Part shown: piece after piece, positions 1 to 12,974 of the stretch | Layout: the number at the start of each line of letters is the position of its first letter | Numbering within the stretch: the first letter of the stretch is position 1 | DNA from: Onchidella celtica | Lineage: Eukaryota > Mollusca > Gastropoda > Systellommatophora > Onchidiidae | Direction of reading: 5' to 3' | Length of the DNA: 64,000 nt | Assembly (NCBI GenBank): GCA_963931925.1 | Contig: OZ007567.1 | Location: forward strand, 88,100,498 to 88,164,497 | Program-made: the position numbers and the translations under genes | The notes under the pieces: model-generated | The model's database searches: none | What the model was told of the DNA's origin: nothing | Seen by the model: the letters and a program-made list of their open reading frames with translations, nothing else

Positions 1-199
1 TGAAGCTTAAGCTTCAGGGCCCCTAATCCGGGAACTGGAAGGGCCCTGAAGGAACTTTTTTTAATGCGTGAACAGCGTCGAGGTCCTAACAAGGGCAGCA
101 AGGCCCTTTGGATCTGGATGTTGCCCTATTGTTTCTGATTGCGAAGAGACCCCATAACAGTTCAAGCTTCAGGGTACCAAAAATATTGGTCCGCCACTG
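1..199. mobile_element. hAT-type MITE, right part (left end outside window)
   Basis: The window opens inside a copy of the family seen at 44491 and 52013: AAGCTTCAGGGCCCCTAATCC near the start and TTGGTCCGCCACTG at 186-199. The right terminus matches the inverted CAGTGGCGGA end. Confidence 0.7.
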
Positions 200-684
200 A
201 ATCTCAAGCAGGAACATGAAAAGCCTTACTTCTTCCACACATGCCACTGCCTGGGATTAGCATCAAAGCATTCTTTGGCAAGTTCAGCACGACTTTTCAG
301 CAATTAAACAGTGCAAGGGTCAGTTGTTTTTTTATTTGTTTCAAAAGAAAGTAAGTCGGCGTTATCTACAGTTTACTTTTTATGCTTTAACTCTTCATCG
401 GTCACTTATGCACGGGCAATTAACTGACCGGAGTCAGTGGAGTGAGTCTAAATGAATTTGCCGCTGGGCGAGTCAGTAGATTGAAGACATGTCTGATTGA
501 GTGTTAGTGTGGTGATGCATGGATCCATGTGTCTAATTCTGATGGAATTCAGGGTAGGGTCCAAAAATATTACTGTCCGGACCTGGAAAGATTCTGAAGT
601 CTCAAAGATTTGTTTAACTGTTAGATCACAACTTCATGATATTTCAGCAGAAGTTTAATTTTTGCGTCTGAATGAAGACCACAG

Positions 685-925
685 TTCTTTTTTGTTCTAA
701 CTCCACTTTTTTGGACAACTGAGAAATTCGACAGTAAACGTTTGCCGCTTTAATTATTATAAGGAGTTAGAATAAATCGGAACTGTGAAACAGCTTGCTA
801 AGTGCCTCAAGGCATTTTAAACAAGTGTCATATTGTGCATTTGTTATATTTCTTCTACAGCCTAAAAGATCTGCAGTTGTTGTTTTTTTTCTTCAGAAAA
901 TAGAGATAGAATGAACAAGAACTAA
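685..925 (+). mobile_element. CTTGTTTGTTCC-family MITE, copy 1
   Basis: About 240 bp shared with 6703-6940 and 58941-59166: CTCCACTTTTTTGGACAACTG, CGCTTTAATTATTATAAGG and GCATTTTAAACAAGTGTC. Termini are weakly conserved here. Confidence 0.65.
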
Positions 926-1149
926 GGTGGCGATAGACAGAGAAATAACCACAGTCATAAAAGTGGGATTTTCACCCCTATGTACAAGCTCAGTTATCAG
1001 CCTCTTTGAAATCAAACTTTCTAAAAAAATATAAAAAAAACTGCAGTCACTAAATATTAGAAATAAACCCTTTCAGATGTAAGAGGGAAATGGTAAACTT
1101 TCACGGCTTAAAAACAGATTGTCTCCGCTTTATTTATCCTATTTGTGAC

Positions 1150-1530
1150 TGTCATGATCGGTGCAGGCATGTTAGGACTTTTGGATTTTTCTCATATTTT
1201 CCGGTCGCCGATCTTATGCAATATGGTAGGTAGAATCGAGCTCGTAGTCTTCTCGGATAAGGACGAAAAACTCTGAGGGCCCGTGTGCAAGTTGCGCACG
1301 TTAAAGATACCTTGGAAATTGGAAATCGAGAAGAGCAGGCCTAATATGGCCGCTGCCCCGGCATTATCCTACCACTCCCCCCCCCCCCCAAAAAAAAAAA
1401 AAAAACGAACAACGCCGACCTCGTGACGATGATGTGTCTGCTCCAGCTGTAACTGTGCTGCAATGACACCAAGGCAAATTTCCTAAATGGGATTACAGAA
1501 GTACACAAAATACAAAATACAAAAGAAAAA
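1150..1530 (+). mobile_element. tRNA-derived SINE, copy 1
   Basis: The body contains TCTTCTCGGATAAGGACG and GCGCACGTTAAAGATACC, then GAGAAGAGCAGGCC, a poly-C and poly-A stretch (1375-1405), and a tail CTGTAACTGTGCTGCAATG ending in AAATACAAAA. The tRNA-like head is degenerate here. This plus-strand copy shows the order head, body, tail. Confidence 0.7.
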
Positions 1531-2614
1531 AAAAAGTGAATTCCCCCTGTTGTCTTCAAGACTTTTGTGTATGATTCACTGATAGTTATAGAACTGTTCA
1601 TTGAAAAGCTCGCTCTGGCTTTAGTCAAGAGATACTAATTTACTTTGTACCTTGGCAAATTCAGCAGTTTTACCTCTTCCTTCCTTCCCCATCCGTGCCC
1701 ATTGAAACTGCATGAATGCATAGGCGTGTCTGTCGGTCTTCTCTGGTCAGCTAAGAATAGCAGAATTTGTTACTACAGCCAAAAACTCTCATTCTTCGTT
1801 TTTCGAAATACAATGAAGATTTATTTCTGCAATGAAGATATGGAATAACTTAGGAACTACACCATCTATTAATACTTTTTTTCTTCGGAAAAACAATGTA
1901 CGAGCAGAAAAAACAAGAGATGAAGTGAACACTACGTCAGGAGGCAGGAACAACAATTATAACAACAAAAGGTGTCACCCTGTCCCCTCCCCCTCCAAAA
2001 AGAAGAGAAAAACAAACAAAACAACAAACCAGCTTCGAAGCATCCGTAGTTAAATTGTCTTCATGCTGGATTAATCCCAGAATTAAACAGAGCTTGAGAG
2101 AGCAGGAAAGTTCATCAGAAACGACATACGGTAGTTATTAGTGAATCAGCCAGGGTGAAGAGCAAAGTTAACCGCGCAGAATGAGAGGTCCAGGGTGAAA
2201 CAGGAGGTGTGGAAGGAAACAGGGATTTGCAGAAATTGCACCCTTTATCTAACACACCAGTGATATTTGCTTGATTTAGTACATGTGCAACAATGGTTTG
2301 GTCTGAAAGTTGTGTGTGGCATAATCAAGCATACAGAGTTTTTTTTTTTTTTTTTTTTGGCTCAGATTGAAATGCGAATTTTAATGCATTCATTCAGTGC
2401 ATGACTCAGAAATTAGATATTGCTATTAAGTTTGCTTAGATTATTATAAAGTGTTTTTTTTTTGCAAGTCTAGCAATTGAAAAATTAGATAAGACTAAAT
2501 AGTCTAGCAATTGAAAAAGTAGATAAGATTAAATAAAATATAGAAATAAGAATATTCCTAGGTAAGAGAGAAATCAAACCCAGTGGGCTTCTGCCATGTA
2601 TTTTAGCAGTGTCC

Positions 2615-3144
2615 TGTACTGAATACTTTGTAGTCGGCTGTTCTCGAACCCTTTAGGTTTTTTCATTATCAGCTGACGGTTTTGTAATTCAGTTACATCC
2701 GCTGGTATATAATCAGTTTTTCATGTACATGTGCTTCCAGCAACTAAAAATACTGAATGAATAAGACAAAATATTAATGAATTATAGATTAAATAAAAGA
2801 TCTGTTAAGATATACCGAAAGTATAGATAATAAATAATAGTGTACTGAATACTTTGTTGTCGGCTGTTCTCGAACCCTTTAGGTTTTTTCATTATCAGCT
2901 GACGGTTTTGTAATTCAGTTACATCCGCTGGTATATAATCAGTTTTTCATGTACATGTGCTTCCAGCAACTAAAAATACTGAATGAATAAGACAAAATAT
3001 TAATGAATTATAGATTAAATAAAAGATCTGTTAAGATATACCGAAAGTATAGATAATAAATAATAGTGTACTGAATACTTTGTTGTCGGCTGTTCTCGAA
3101 CCCTTTAGGTTTTTTCATTACCAGCTGACGAGTTTGTAATTCAG
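2615..3144 (+). repeat. 226-bp tandem duplication, about 2.35 copies
   Basis: Units start at 2615, 2841 and 3067 with TGTACTGAATACTTTGT. The first two are full length and nearly identical; the third stops after GTAATTCAG. The unit is AT-rich without coding signals. Confidence 0.9.
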
Positions 3145-3721
3145 GAAAAGGGAAAATAGTCCTAGTCTCAACAAATCCTAAACTCTAGCTCTGAACATTC
3201 AGAGAAATTAACTGTTCAAACAAAATCGAACATGATGAAAAAATAAAAAAAAAACAATAACGATAAGAACTGTCCTTTTTAAAAAACTGGTCAAGAGGGA
3301 AAAATTGAGGTGTATGAATTACTGGTAAAGATGCAATGAATGACACAGAGACATAAAAAAAGGTGTTTAATATTGTCTAAGCTATCAGTATCATAATAAC
3401 AATAGGAACACCTGTATTTAATCTAACTTTACTTCATGCACTTTGGAATGTAATTGGTTTCGCATTTTTCACCTTTCGTCATTGCCCTTTTTTTTTTTGC
3501 TTTTATTTCACTTTCATCCGCCATCTACGTTATCTCTATTAACTCTCTGCAAGACACAACTTTTTAATATGCCATAGACGATGATCACTTTCTCGATACT
3601 GGTGGCTAATTATGCGGTCATATCAAATGTCATCAGTCTAATGAAACCCAAGTTGAGTTATGGGTATCAAAACCTCTCATGGCACACCAACAATCAAAAA
3701 CAACTTGTCTGTACAAAATAG

Positions 3722-5191
3722 CTATTCCATTAAATGTTCCCTATTCTGCCATTCTATTTCGAAGATGTGGAAAACGTTATTCATGGTTCCATATTTCATC
3801 TTACTTATACATAATTTGGCTATTAGTATAATGTGATTTATAATATTTATCCTCTTACTTGTACATTCGTTATGGTCTTCTTTAACTATCCCAAAGGGTG
3901 CTGTCACTTCGTCCATGTCTAATTTATAGCCTGTTTTCATGAAGATGATCTGGCCAATATGATACCAAAATTCTCTGACTTTCTTACAATGATAGAAGAA
4001 ATGTTCTATATAGTCTCTTTCATTACAATATGCACAGTTTTCCGATGATTTTATTCCTATTCGTGTAAGTAGTATGTTGGTGGGATAGATATTATGTATT
4101 AATTTGAAGTGAAGAAGCCTAAGTCTACTTTCACGAGATGCATTCTTTGCTATCATAAAATATTTTGTTATATCTATATCCATCTTTCTTTTCCAAAAGC
4201 TCACTCCACAAATAGTGCCATCTCTCGTGTTTAAAAACGAATTTCGTATCTGCTTATTAGTTTTGGCAAAGAAAGATTCTACATGCTCAGGCAGCTTACG
4301 GGATCTCACTATTGCTTCCTTAATCATGTCCTTTGTGACTCTGTTTAATAATTTCCTCTGGTTTTCCGTAAAGGCATTTGCCATTGCATTATATTCAAAC
4401 AGTAGTCCTGGATAATTTCCTATCTTTTCCTGTATTATCTCCTTTCTAATTACCCCTTCCTCATTCCATATGTCATATACATATCTAATATTTGCTTCAA
4501 TCCATTTTGGGAAAAAAAGGAGTTTTCTTTTGTATTGAAACAATGTATTATTAAATAAAGGTTGATTTAATAAATCTTGTTGTGAGAGGTTATCCATATC
4601 GTATTCTACTACTTTTGTATCCTTGGCCTCTATCCAGGTACTAGCTACAGTTCTCCAGAATAAAGATTTGATATTATTTATTTTTACCTTATGTTTGATG
4701 CTTAAATTACCTTCTACGAAGTATTTGCTCCCTCCCAATTGTGAGAAAAAGTGTTCAGAAGTATTTACACGTCCTTCATTCATTCTATTACTTTTCGATG
4801 TCACCCCTTTCATCCACTTCATTAGAAACACTTTCTGCTGATCCTTTAAACTAATCATACCTAAACCTCCTTTAGAGAATTCTTTGCAAATTACAGTTCT
4901 TTTTACCTTCTCAAATGCTTTCTTATTTGAATATTTTTTCTGCCAAATGAATTTAAATATCTTAGTATCTATTTCTTGCAATATATTTTGCGGTAAACTC
5001 AGGGACTGTATTATGTAGCTCAGCTGTGACAATAGAAGGCTCTTTACCACAGTTATTTTACCATAACATGATAAATTGCGTCTTTTCCATCTTTGAATGA
5101 TTTCTTCAATTTTTCTTATCCTTTCATTCCAGTTCTCTTCTACGCATGATATTTCTTGATCAGCATTAAAATAAATGCCCAGTATTTTCAT
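3722..5191 (-). mobile_element. LINE ORF2 C-terminal part, L1/Tx1-like, 5' truncated
   Basis: A 489-codon open frame encodes the end of a non-LTR retrotransposon polyprotein. It begins in the reverse-transcriptase thumb region with KILGIYF and YGKITVVKSLLLSQLSYI, then FKFIWQKK and KGGLGMISL. The C-terminal part has a zinc-knuckle-like CAYCNERDYIEHFFYHC (C-x2-C...H-x4-C, as in zf-RVT). Endonuclease and the RT catalytic core are missing. A TAA lies three codons before the first ATG, so the insertion is truncated there rather than running on upstream. The wording matches the L1/Tx1 clade best, judged from memory. The frame is free of stops, so the copy is probably not ancient. Confidence 0.85.
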
Positions 5192-5567
5192 ACAGAGTTT
5201 TTAAAAACTGCGAATTACTGGTTTTATAAGAGGCCTGAATTTGTTTTGTAAAGTAGCAAAGTTTCCCGATAATGAGGTACACAGTCTATTTCACAGCAAT
5301 CACATTTATTATTGTTTATAGTCCATGGAAACAACGAAAGACGTATGTATTAGTATGAACTGATCTTTTATCTTTTCGAATTAAGATAATATTCCAGTCT
5401 TTTCCTTTATATCAACCATAAGCTTTAAATGACCAAATGGTGACACGATGTCGTAAGTCATCCGACTAAAGTCTAAACACTGCCTCTCGTAAGAGATCAT
5501 TATAAATACGGAATACGGCAAAAGGCAAAAGTTAATTCAAGAAGGACAGCTACCCTTTTTTTCCAAA

Positions 5568-5636
5568 CACACGCACATACACACACACACACTCACGCAC
5601 TCACTCATGCGCTCACTCACTCACTCACACACACAC
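5568..5636 (+). repeat. CA/CTCA-rich simple repeat
   Basis: Mixed CA and CACT units over about 70 bp. Confidence 0.85.
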
Positions 5637-5975
5637 TTCTTTTTTTGCCTTCGTTCCGTTTTCAGCTCATGCTTCCTGTATTAGAGGATCAACTGCCTGA
5701 AAAGCTATTGTTTAACATTTTACAATGCATAAGAAAGCAGCTGTAAGATAAAGACAACCACTACAAAGAGGAGTGTTGACTGCTCGGTGTCTTGTTTTCC
5801 ACGACCTTTCCCCGACGACACAAATATCCACTTTCCCTGCGTCTCAATATAGCCTACTAGAGCGCACTCTTCTTTACCCCTCCTTCTCTCCGTCTGTCTC
5901 ACTCTCTCTCTTGTTTGAAGCGGACCAATCTCATACTTTTATTTTGACTATTTTAATACCAAAATATTTATTCTA

Positions 5976-6250
5976 GCGGGCCGCGTGATTTTTTTTTACG
6001 TACTCACTTTACTAAATTCAGGAGCGTGGCGGCAACAGCTCCAACATATTACAAGAATTTTTGGTGATGTTCAGAGTCATTTTAGGGTTAGGGTTAGGGT
6101 CCACAGTCCAGAGATTGCAGCACCCATGGCAGTGTTCGGTAGGACGAGAAATCCCTTAGCCGATGACCTGTGTTTGGGGGTGTGTTGCTGCCCCGCTCCT
6201 GAATTTGGTAAAGTGAGTACGAAAAAAAAAAAAACGCTGGCGGGCCACAC
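5976..6250. mobile_element. foldback element with interstitial telomere repeat
   Basis: Arms of about 60 bp (5976-6036 and 6183-6250) are inverted copies around TACTCACTTTACTAAATTC and GAATTTGGTAAAGTGAGTAC. The centre holds three TTAGGG units at 6082-6099. No coding capacity. Confidence 0.7.
6082..6099 (+). repeat. interstitial telomeric repeat (TTAGGG)3
   Basis: Three perfect TTAGGG units in the loop of the foldback element at 5976-6250. TTAGGG is the telomere unit of most animals outside arthropods and nematodes. Confidence 0.85.
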
Positions 6251-6702
6251 GAATCATAGACTAATAGCAAGATTTGTAATGAAACATGATGACGAAGTTT
6301 CCACTGCGGTATTACCGAAAACCTGATCCAAATCCCAACCCTTACCCTGAAGCTGACTCTAAAACAGTTACAAAGAAAGGACATGGTGTCAACACGGATG
6401 TCATCTTAGCTAAAAAAAAAAAAAAAAATGAGGGCTGGACGAATTACAGGAAATCTGGTAAAGAAAATTTTCGACCCAGCTCTTATAATCACCTTGTAAT
6501 TTTTTTTTCTCATCTTGCTAGTTTCTTACATCTGGATGGCGTTCTTTACATGCTGTACATTCAAATGTATCATAACGAAGAAGATCAAACAAGCCTCAGA
6601 GCGGATAAGCTTCTTTCTTTGGCTAGTAAACGGCTTAGTCTCATGCCCTTGTCCACCCTTTTCCTTACTTTCATGCAACAGTGTTGTATCTCCACTTTAG
6701 TG

Positions 6703-6940
6703 CTTGTTTGTTCCAACTCCACTTCTTGCACAACTGAGAAATCCGATGTTAAACGTTTGCGGCTTTAGTATTATGGTGCGGAGGTTAGAAGATATCGGAA
6801 CTGCTAAAGAGCTTGATAAGTGCTACAAGCTACAACGCATTTTAAACAAGTGTCAAAAGTGTACTGTCATTTTTGTTACACCTCTTCTACGTACAGAAAA
6901 ATCTCCAGTTTTTCGGAGAAATGGAGATAGAACAAACAAG
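6703..6940 (+). mobile_element. CTTGTTTGTTCC-family MITE, copy 2
   Basis: Termini CTTGTTTGTTC and GAACAAACAAG are a perfect 11-base inverted repeat. The body shares CGGCTTTAGTATTATGG and CGCATTTTAAACAAGTGTC with the other two copies. No coding capacity. Confidence 0.7.
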
Positions 6941-7344
6941 AGCCAAGGTTGCAGTATGTTTATTATGCCCTATCCTAGAACAAAGACCTCATACGGGATA
7001 GCATTCTTGCAGTATTATTCAGCATATCTATGCACTCTGAGAAAATGGCCTTTATGTCACTTTTTTCTTCCTTGCCAAGTTGGTCTCCCACTCTCCAGCT
7101 GAGGGAAACAATTTCGTCCAAAATTTTTACCCCATTACCAAATTGTTTCTTCCTATGGTTGCCGTCAAAACATTAGTCCTTATTTGCCGGCTTGATATAA
7201 GCAAAGACAGTCAAACTTGTATTATTTATTGTTTATGTCACTGAAAGGATCACATTAAGGGCAAGTCAGTTCAGCTACTACACGTATATATTGGAAAGGG
7301 GAGGGGGGGATGGGGCTGGTAGGGATTAGTTTTTTTTAAATAAT

Positions 7345-7613
7345 TTTCTAACTGCCCCCCGTCAGCGGCCTTGTTCGACCTGCTGATCTCGACTTCCAAT
7401 TGCCGAGGTATCTTTGAGGTGTCCAACGAGCACATGGGCCCTCCGACTTTTTGTCCTTATCCGAGAAGACCAGGTACTCGATCCTACCTACCATAGGAGC
7501 AGGGACAGGAAATATGAGAAAAATCCCAAAAATTCCAACATGCCCGCACTGACCGGGAACCGAACTCGATACCTTCGGCGTAAGAGGCAACACCTTGCCT
7601 CTAGACCAACACT
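7345..7613 (-). mobile_element. tRNA-derived SINE, copy 2
   Basis: On the minus strand it has TGGTCTAGAGGCAAGGTG (A-box-like), a damaged B box, then TCTTCTCGGATAAGGAC and CAGCAGGTCGAACAAGGCCG. The poly-C or tail region is diverged beyond 7345. Confidence 0.75.
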
Positions 7614-10254
7614 CAGGCAAAATGGAAATATGGTTAGTGAGAGTGTGGGTTTATTTATAGATTTGAATGTGATGAGACTTGCCAAACTGGCTACGCAACA
7701 ACCTATCCACTAAGCGCTTTCGTCTTGTAATCGAGAATGGTCTAGGAGTTGATCACAGGTTTCTTATTTTATTTAGCGAATTAATATCTTTTCCATTCTG
7801 AATTTTAAAGAATTAAAAGAATTAACATTTCCACCAAACTGTAATTTTGTTAATACAAACTATGTCTATCGAAACCTTATTTCAAACAGCTGCCAAAGAA
7901 CATAGACGACAGTAGGACAATTTAATTGTTGAAATCAAAGATATTACTAATGATTGAACATTCTTTGAAGGATTTTGCCGCATACTATGATTATAGCAGT
8001 CTGAATAATTTATTGTAGGTGATGCAAACAATTTACCATTAATTGGCTAATGTGCCTAAAATCGAAGTGTTTCAGTCAGCAAAGGCACCACATAGGCAAG
8101 AATTTTTCGCTGATTTCTTTTCCTCTGTAAATCAATATTTGTGTTGAAGGGCTTCAGATTATGACATTGCAAAGCAAGGCAACGCAAAATAGATGAAACG
8201 CCCAAATATATATTTATAGGGAATCTCTATATAATGTGCTTTCACTTCTAACTTATAGGAGATCAAAGTGAAAGATACAAAAGTGCAGCCTAATGTAACA
8301 ACCCAGTGTCCCATTCGCCAATACCTCTTGTTCACCACCAAGCTCATGTTCATCATGAAGAACAACGGCAATCCATACAACTCAGGGAAGACAGTGACTT
8401 TGTTCATCCATTATTGCCTTTTCTGTCTCTGTCTGCCCCTCCCCCTTCCGAGTTGCCAATAACCTGAGACACAGAGGTGAGGGCGTTTTGCCAAAGAACC
8501 ACCCTGTTGCAAGATACCATGGTGGACGTTTTCACTATTGACCGCATCCTGAAAGATTTTCTTAGGTAATCGTACGGGTATTTCCAACAGCTGTTTATTG
8601 TTCTGAATAACAGTTGCGAGTGTCCGTGCATACTTTCGATTTTGTTGTGGTAACTTAAACAAGAATGTACAAGAAAGAAAAAAAAAAGCGAGACTAATGA
8701 TTTCTTTCCGAGCCACCAAGTTCAGTAATGCGTTAACACCCCGTAGGAATTCCCGCCACTTCATTTCTGCGCTGCCTGCTAATCTTTTTACGCATTAGAC
8801 AGTTTTTAGTTTCTCCTAACTAGACGGGGTGGTCTGTAACTAAGACCGTAGCTACATTCCTCCAGTCTGCGACCTTCTTAGAAGCAAAATTGAAAGTCAA
8901 TAGTTTTGACCAGCTACAACGTTTACTTTATAAATAACGGGGTGCAGACTCAATGACTGCAGGGGACAGGCTGTTTGATCTCATTTGGCATTTCAAAGTG
9001 TTATCTTAAATTATTGGTTTTTTTGGGATCCATAAGTACAGAGAGGTCGTCAGCGGTGAGCTAAAGAGACAAGTCATTAAATTAGCTATCGATAAATGTT
9101 TCTCTGATTGCAAAACATCAATAAAAACATTTCTGTTATAATTTATCATAAAAATGCACCAGTCAGACCGAGGCGACGTAGAAAGACGCTGTTAGATGAT
9201 TAATTTTGTAGTGAAATATTCCTCTGAAATAAATGATAAATCTTTGTGTGTGAGTGGACACAATGTTAGTCTGTGTGTTTACGAATGTGTGCATGTGGTC
9301 TATTTTCTTCTAGATGCGCAGACAACACGGAAATTGTCTGTTAAAATAATTACACTTTAATTTCCTTTCACAACGCTACAAAAAGATGGATAGGTTGCAG
9401 GGAAACTACAAAGCGGCGATTCTCAACCTCCTTCGACTAATACCCCCCCCCCTTTTTTTTTCTTGTTATAGACTTCCGTAAAAACGACTTTAAAGAAAAA
9501 ATTCAAAAGTCAGATCTAGTGCAAAACTGTAATCACTGGTTAGGCAAATATTTCAAGCAACCAAAAAAAATAATAATTTCATTTCACCTAAGCATTGTTC
9601 ATCCACTGCAGGGTTCAGCCCTCCCACAATGATTCGGACTTCATACTAATGCATGTATAATTATAAATCATTTGTGAAAAAGAGATGGACTTGTGTGAAT
9701 GTTAGTATTACAATGAGTATCCTTTACCATGTTCATAGGTGGATAATATAATTATCTCTCTACGGTTTTGGTCATCCCAAAAATGTTCGTATGTCTATCT
9801 CTTTCTTTATCTGTCTGTCTGACTGGGGATGTCTAAAATCAACGAAGAGCTGGCAGGTACAAAAAGGTCTCCTTTTAACAATATATACTCCATATCCCTT
9901 AGTTTGGCTACCCGTTGGGAACTTATTGCCAAGCACAACAAATGAAGAGTAGACGCTATCACAAATATACAGGCTCTGACCATCCTCCATAAATCCCTTT
10001 TCCCTCTGTGGATTGTAGACGATTGGACGGCTGGAGCTAACCAGGCCTATGGTTCAGTTTGGACATTATTAAGCCGTAAACCACAAACGTTTTGTTACAA
10101 GTTTAAAAGTTCATTAATTTCAAGCCCAGACCTCAGTAAGGTGCAGGGCAACCTAGAAACAAATCCATGAGAAGAGGGAAGACATGCACTGTCCGCTGAT
10201 ATATCTAATCATTCAGCCCAACAAAAAAATGTTCAGACATCAGAGTAGTTTATC

Positions 10255-10345
10255 TATTTATCCAATCATCCATACATCCATCCGTCCATCCGTCCGTCCG
10301 TCTGTCTGTCTGTCTGTCTTTCTGCCTGTCTGTCTACCTATCTGT
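10255..10345 (+). repeat. ATCC/GTCC/GTCT microsatellite
   Basis: A short ladder from ATCC through GTCC to GTCT units, about 90 bp. Confidence 0.9.
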
Positions 10346-11690
10346 CTTCGTGTGATACTCTCTGTCAATTTTTTTTTATCTACCTGCTTATGTGTCTATT
10401 CTTTTTCAACTCCAATAATTCCCCACAAAAACTGACAAAGAAAGTGAAAGATATACGTCTTGATATTATCCAGACTGAATGGTGAAAACATGGAATACTG
10501 ATCACAAGTTAAAGTGAATATACCTCTGAACAGACCAAAAACAAAATTAGACACTAAATAAAGTCGGACTGCTACGTAAACAGTTGAAAATGTAGCATGA
10601 GAAAATGACTATTAAACCAGCCACACCCGCTGAATTGACATGTTGCCAAAGTTTCCAGTTCCATTCCGCTTAGAGTACGATTTATTGTGAGTGTTTCTAA
10701 ATCAAATTACACGGTGTGAGAACATTCATTTCTTTATTTATTAAATATGGCCGTATTCGTCGGATACACATTACACAGACAAATAGCGAGGAAAAGTGGG
10801 CGTCCTTGTAACAGAGAACATTTCATTTATTCTACATGTACTCGTAAACTTATATTACATAATACCCCCTGCAGCCCTGGCAGAGAATGTACGGGGGATT
10901 GGGTTTCACTCGGTGGAAACTGGCACACAGTAACCTGGCTTCCCTTTAATGTATGACTGCTCATGCTTGGGCTCTCATTGTGAACAAGACGACATTATAA
11001 ATCATCCTGTATTATAATTTGAAAAGTTACATTAGTGTCCAAACTTATTGAATTCTACCCCCTTAAACCTTGGTCGACCAGCTAGATGGCATTCAATAGA
11101 ATATAAATTAAAATTGCACACACAGAGAAAGGTGTTGCTTGATACATTTCCAGTGATATTCTGAGCAATATAGACCAATATTGAAAAGCAATAAGCTTGT
11201 AACGGTTACGGGGAAACATTATTATAAATCCATTTACAAACCACCCCCTACCACCTCTTGGACCCTTATGAGGGCTAAACAAACAGACCCTTTTAAGGCC
11301 ACCTAAGAAGACAAAGATGGCAGCATAAATGACAGGAAGGAAGTCCAAGAGAAGAAAATGAGAAGAAAGACAGAAAAACGATAAGAACAAGGATACATAG
11401 GTACAAAGGCCAAAATCTGTGACCTTCTATAAAGAAATGTCTTCACCACCTCTCACCACCCGTTTTTGTCTCCCTTTAACATAGACATGTTACAAGAGCT
11501 CCATGGTATTCTAAGTTAATAAAGAACATAGGAATACAGCAGTTTGATTCTGCCAGTCCGTCTCCCACATAATTCTCTTGCACTTTCGTACATAGCTGTA
11601 TGAAACTATTCAGTAACTCGTTTCCTACAGTACAACGCACACTGCGTCGCACGCTTCCCTAGCGTAGATGGTGTACTTTCTTTAAAGGAC

Positions 11691-12003
11691 GTTGTTACAG
11701 GTACGTATGTCCCCCACGTTTTTTTTGCGCTAAGGGTACGTATTTTAAAGCCTCTTGTGACTCCAGAGCTAGGGAGCTCTCCCGAAATGCTCCCCGACAA
11801 CAGCCTTAATTAATTATGATTAATTACTCTTCCAGATTTTCTGTTAGTTTTCCTTCAGTTTTTTGGTTGAAAGGGTAGGGGGCAGGGTTAGGGATTCGAT
11901 AAGATTTAGGGTTGATGATAAAATCGGGGTTAGGGATAGTACATATGCGTATGCGCCCCTGGTGCAAAACGCCTGGAGTGTGTACGTACTTATAGCAACA
12001 GCC
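11691..12003 (-). mobile_element. GTTGTTACAAGTACGTAC-family MITE, copy 1
   Basis: Ends GTTGTTACAGGTACGTATG and GTACGTACTTATAGCAACAGC are inverted repeats. The interior contains GGGTTAGGGATTCGATAAG, a degenerate telomere-like G-rich tract. Related copies are at 14133 and 18945 in the opposite orientation. Confidence 0.75.
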
Positions 12004-12974
12004 TTCTTTAAAATGCGTGCAATACCCATCGCGTCCGCACTATACTAGTACATTATGCCACATGAACCAACTAACGAATTTCTTATCTTCAGCTTTAATG
12101 AAGTTTAAATCATTTTTCATTTACCCATGTTGTTGTTGTCTTTTTAATGAAACTGGCACTTAGCACTGATCAATCCAACTTTCTCAAAGCAAATTTAATT
12201 AATATAATACTCTTCAAGACATCAGTATAATGGTTTTCTCTAACGATTGCCTACATCATGACTGCACTTGATTTTTGTTTCTTGAAAGTACCTTTTCTAT
12301 CCTCTTATTGGGATAACATTCGTGGCTTACAAAATTTTGTTCATTTTAGATCTTTACCTAATTACAACTTCAGACTAGAATCAAGTTTTCAAAGATTTTG
12401 TTCATTTCCGTTGAACGTCACGTCCAAAATTTGAAAAGCGGCTATCTAAAATTAATGTAAGTATTGCAAAACAAGTTGAGGTGATCACATATATTCGAAT
12501 TTATGTATTGCCATGGCAAAGATTCAAAACAAAAAATAGTTTAATGATTTTGAAAACATTTCATCCCAAGACAGAAATAAAACCACCAAGGTCGAAATTC
12601 AGGAAGAAAACCAAATCTCTGTCCGATTGGTGGGCAAAACACCAACAAAAGGATGATTGATTTGTTTCAATGTCATTTAGTAAAATGCAATTACTAATTG
12701 TTCCCTGGCAGCCCAACTTTTAGTTTGCCATACCGACCAAATCAATTGTAAACCGTCAAGTTCAAAACTGCTTTCATAATACCAGTCACACAACACTCAG
12801 TCATGTAGCCATACTATCATACAGACCTGCTGCAAGAGCTACATACTGTATCCTCTGAACTGACCACAAACCGACTAATGCGTAATGTATCAGGCGCAAT
12901 CATGGTAATTTTTAAAAAAAGCATCATTTGAAAACTGTTTTACAGCCTTTGACAGCTGACTGGAAAATGGCACT

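Larger units (their letters stand above)
200..2614. other. no gene seen; MITE and SINE copies in AT-rich sequence
   Basis: Apart from the MITE at 685-925 and the SINE at 1150-1530, this is AT-rich sequence with a T-run at 2339-2358. The small open frames at 1645-2053 have no recognisable product. Confidence 0.5.
6255..11690. other. gene-poor stretch; weak piggyBac-like traces
   Basis: It contains the MITE at 6703, the SINE at 7345 and a TCTG ladder at 10255. Around 8240-8420 (plus) a frame with TTQCPIRQYLLF faintly recalls the piggyBac DDE domain, but it is too short and diverged to call. Otherwise nothing is recognised. Confidence 0.4.
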
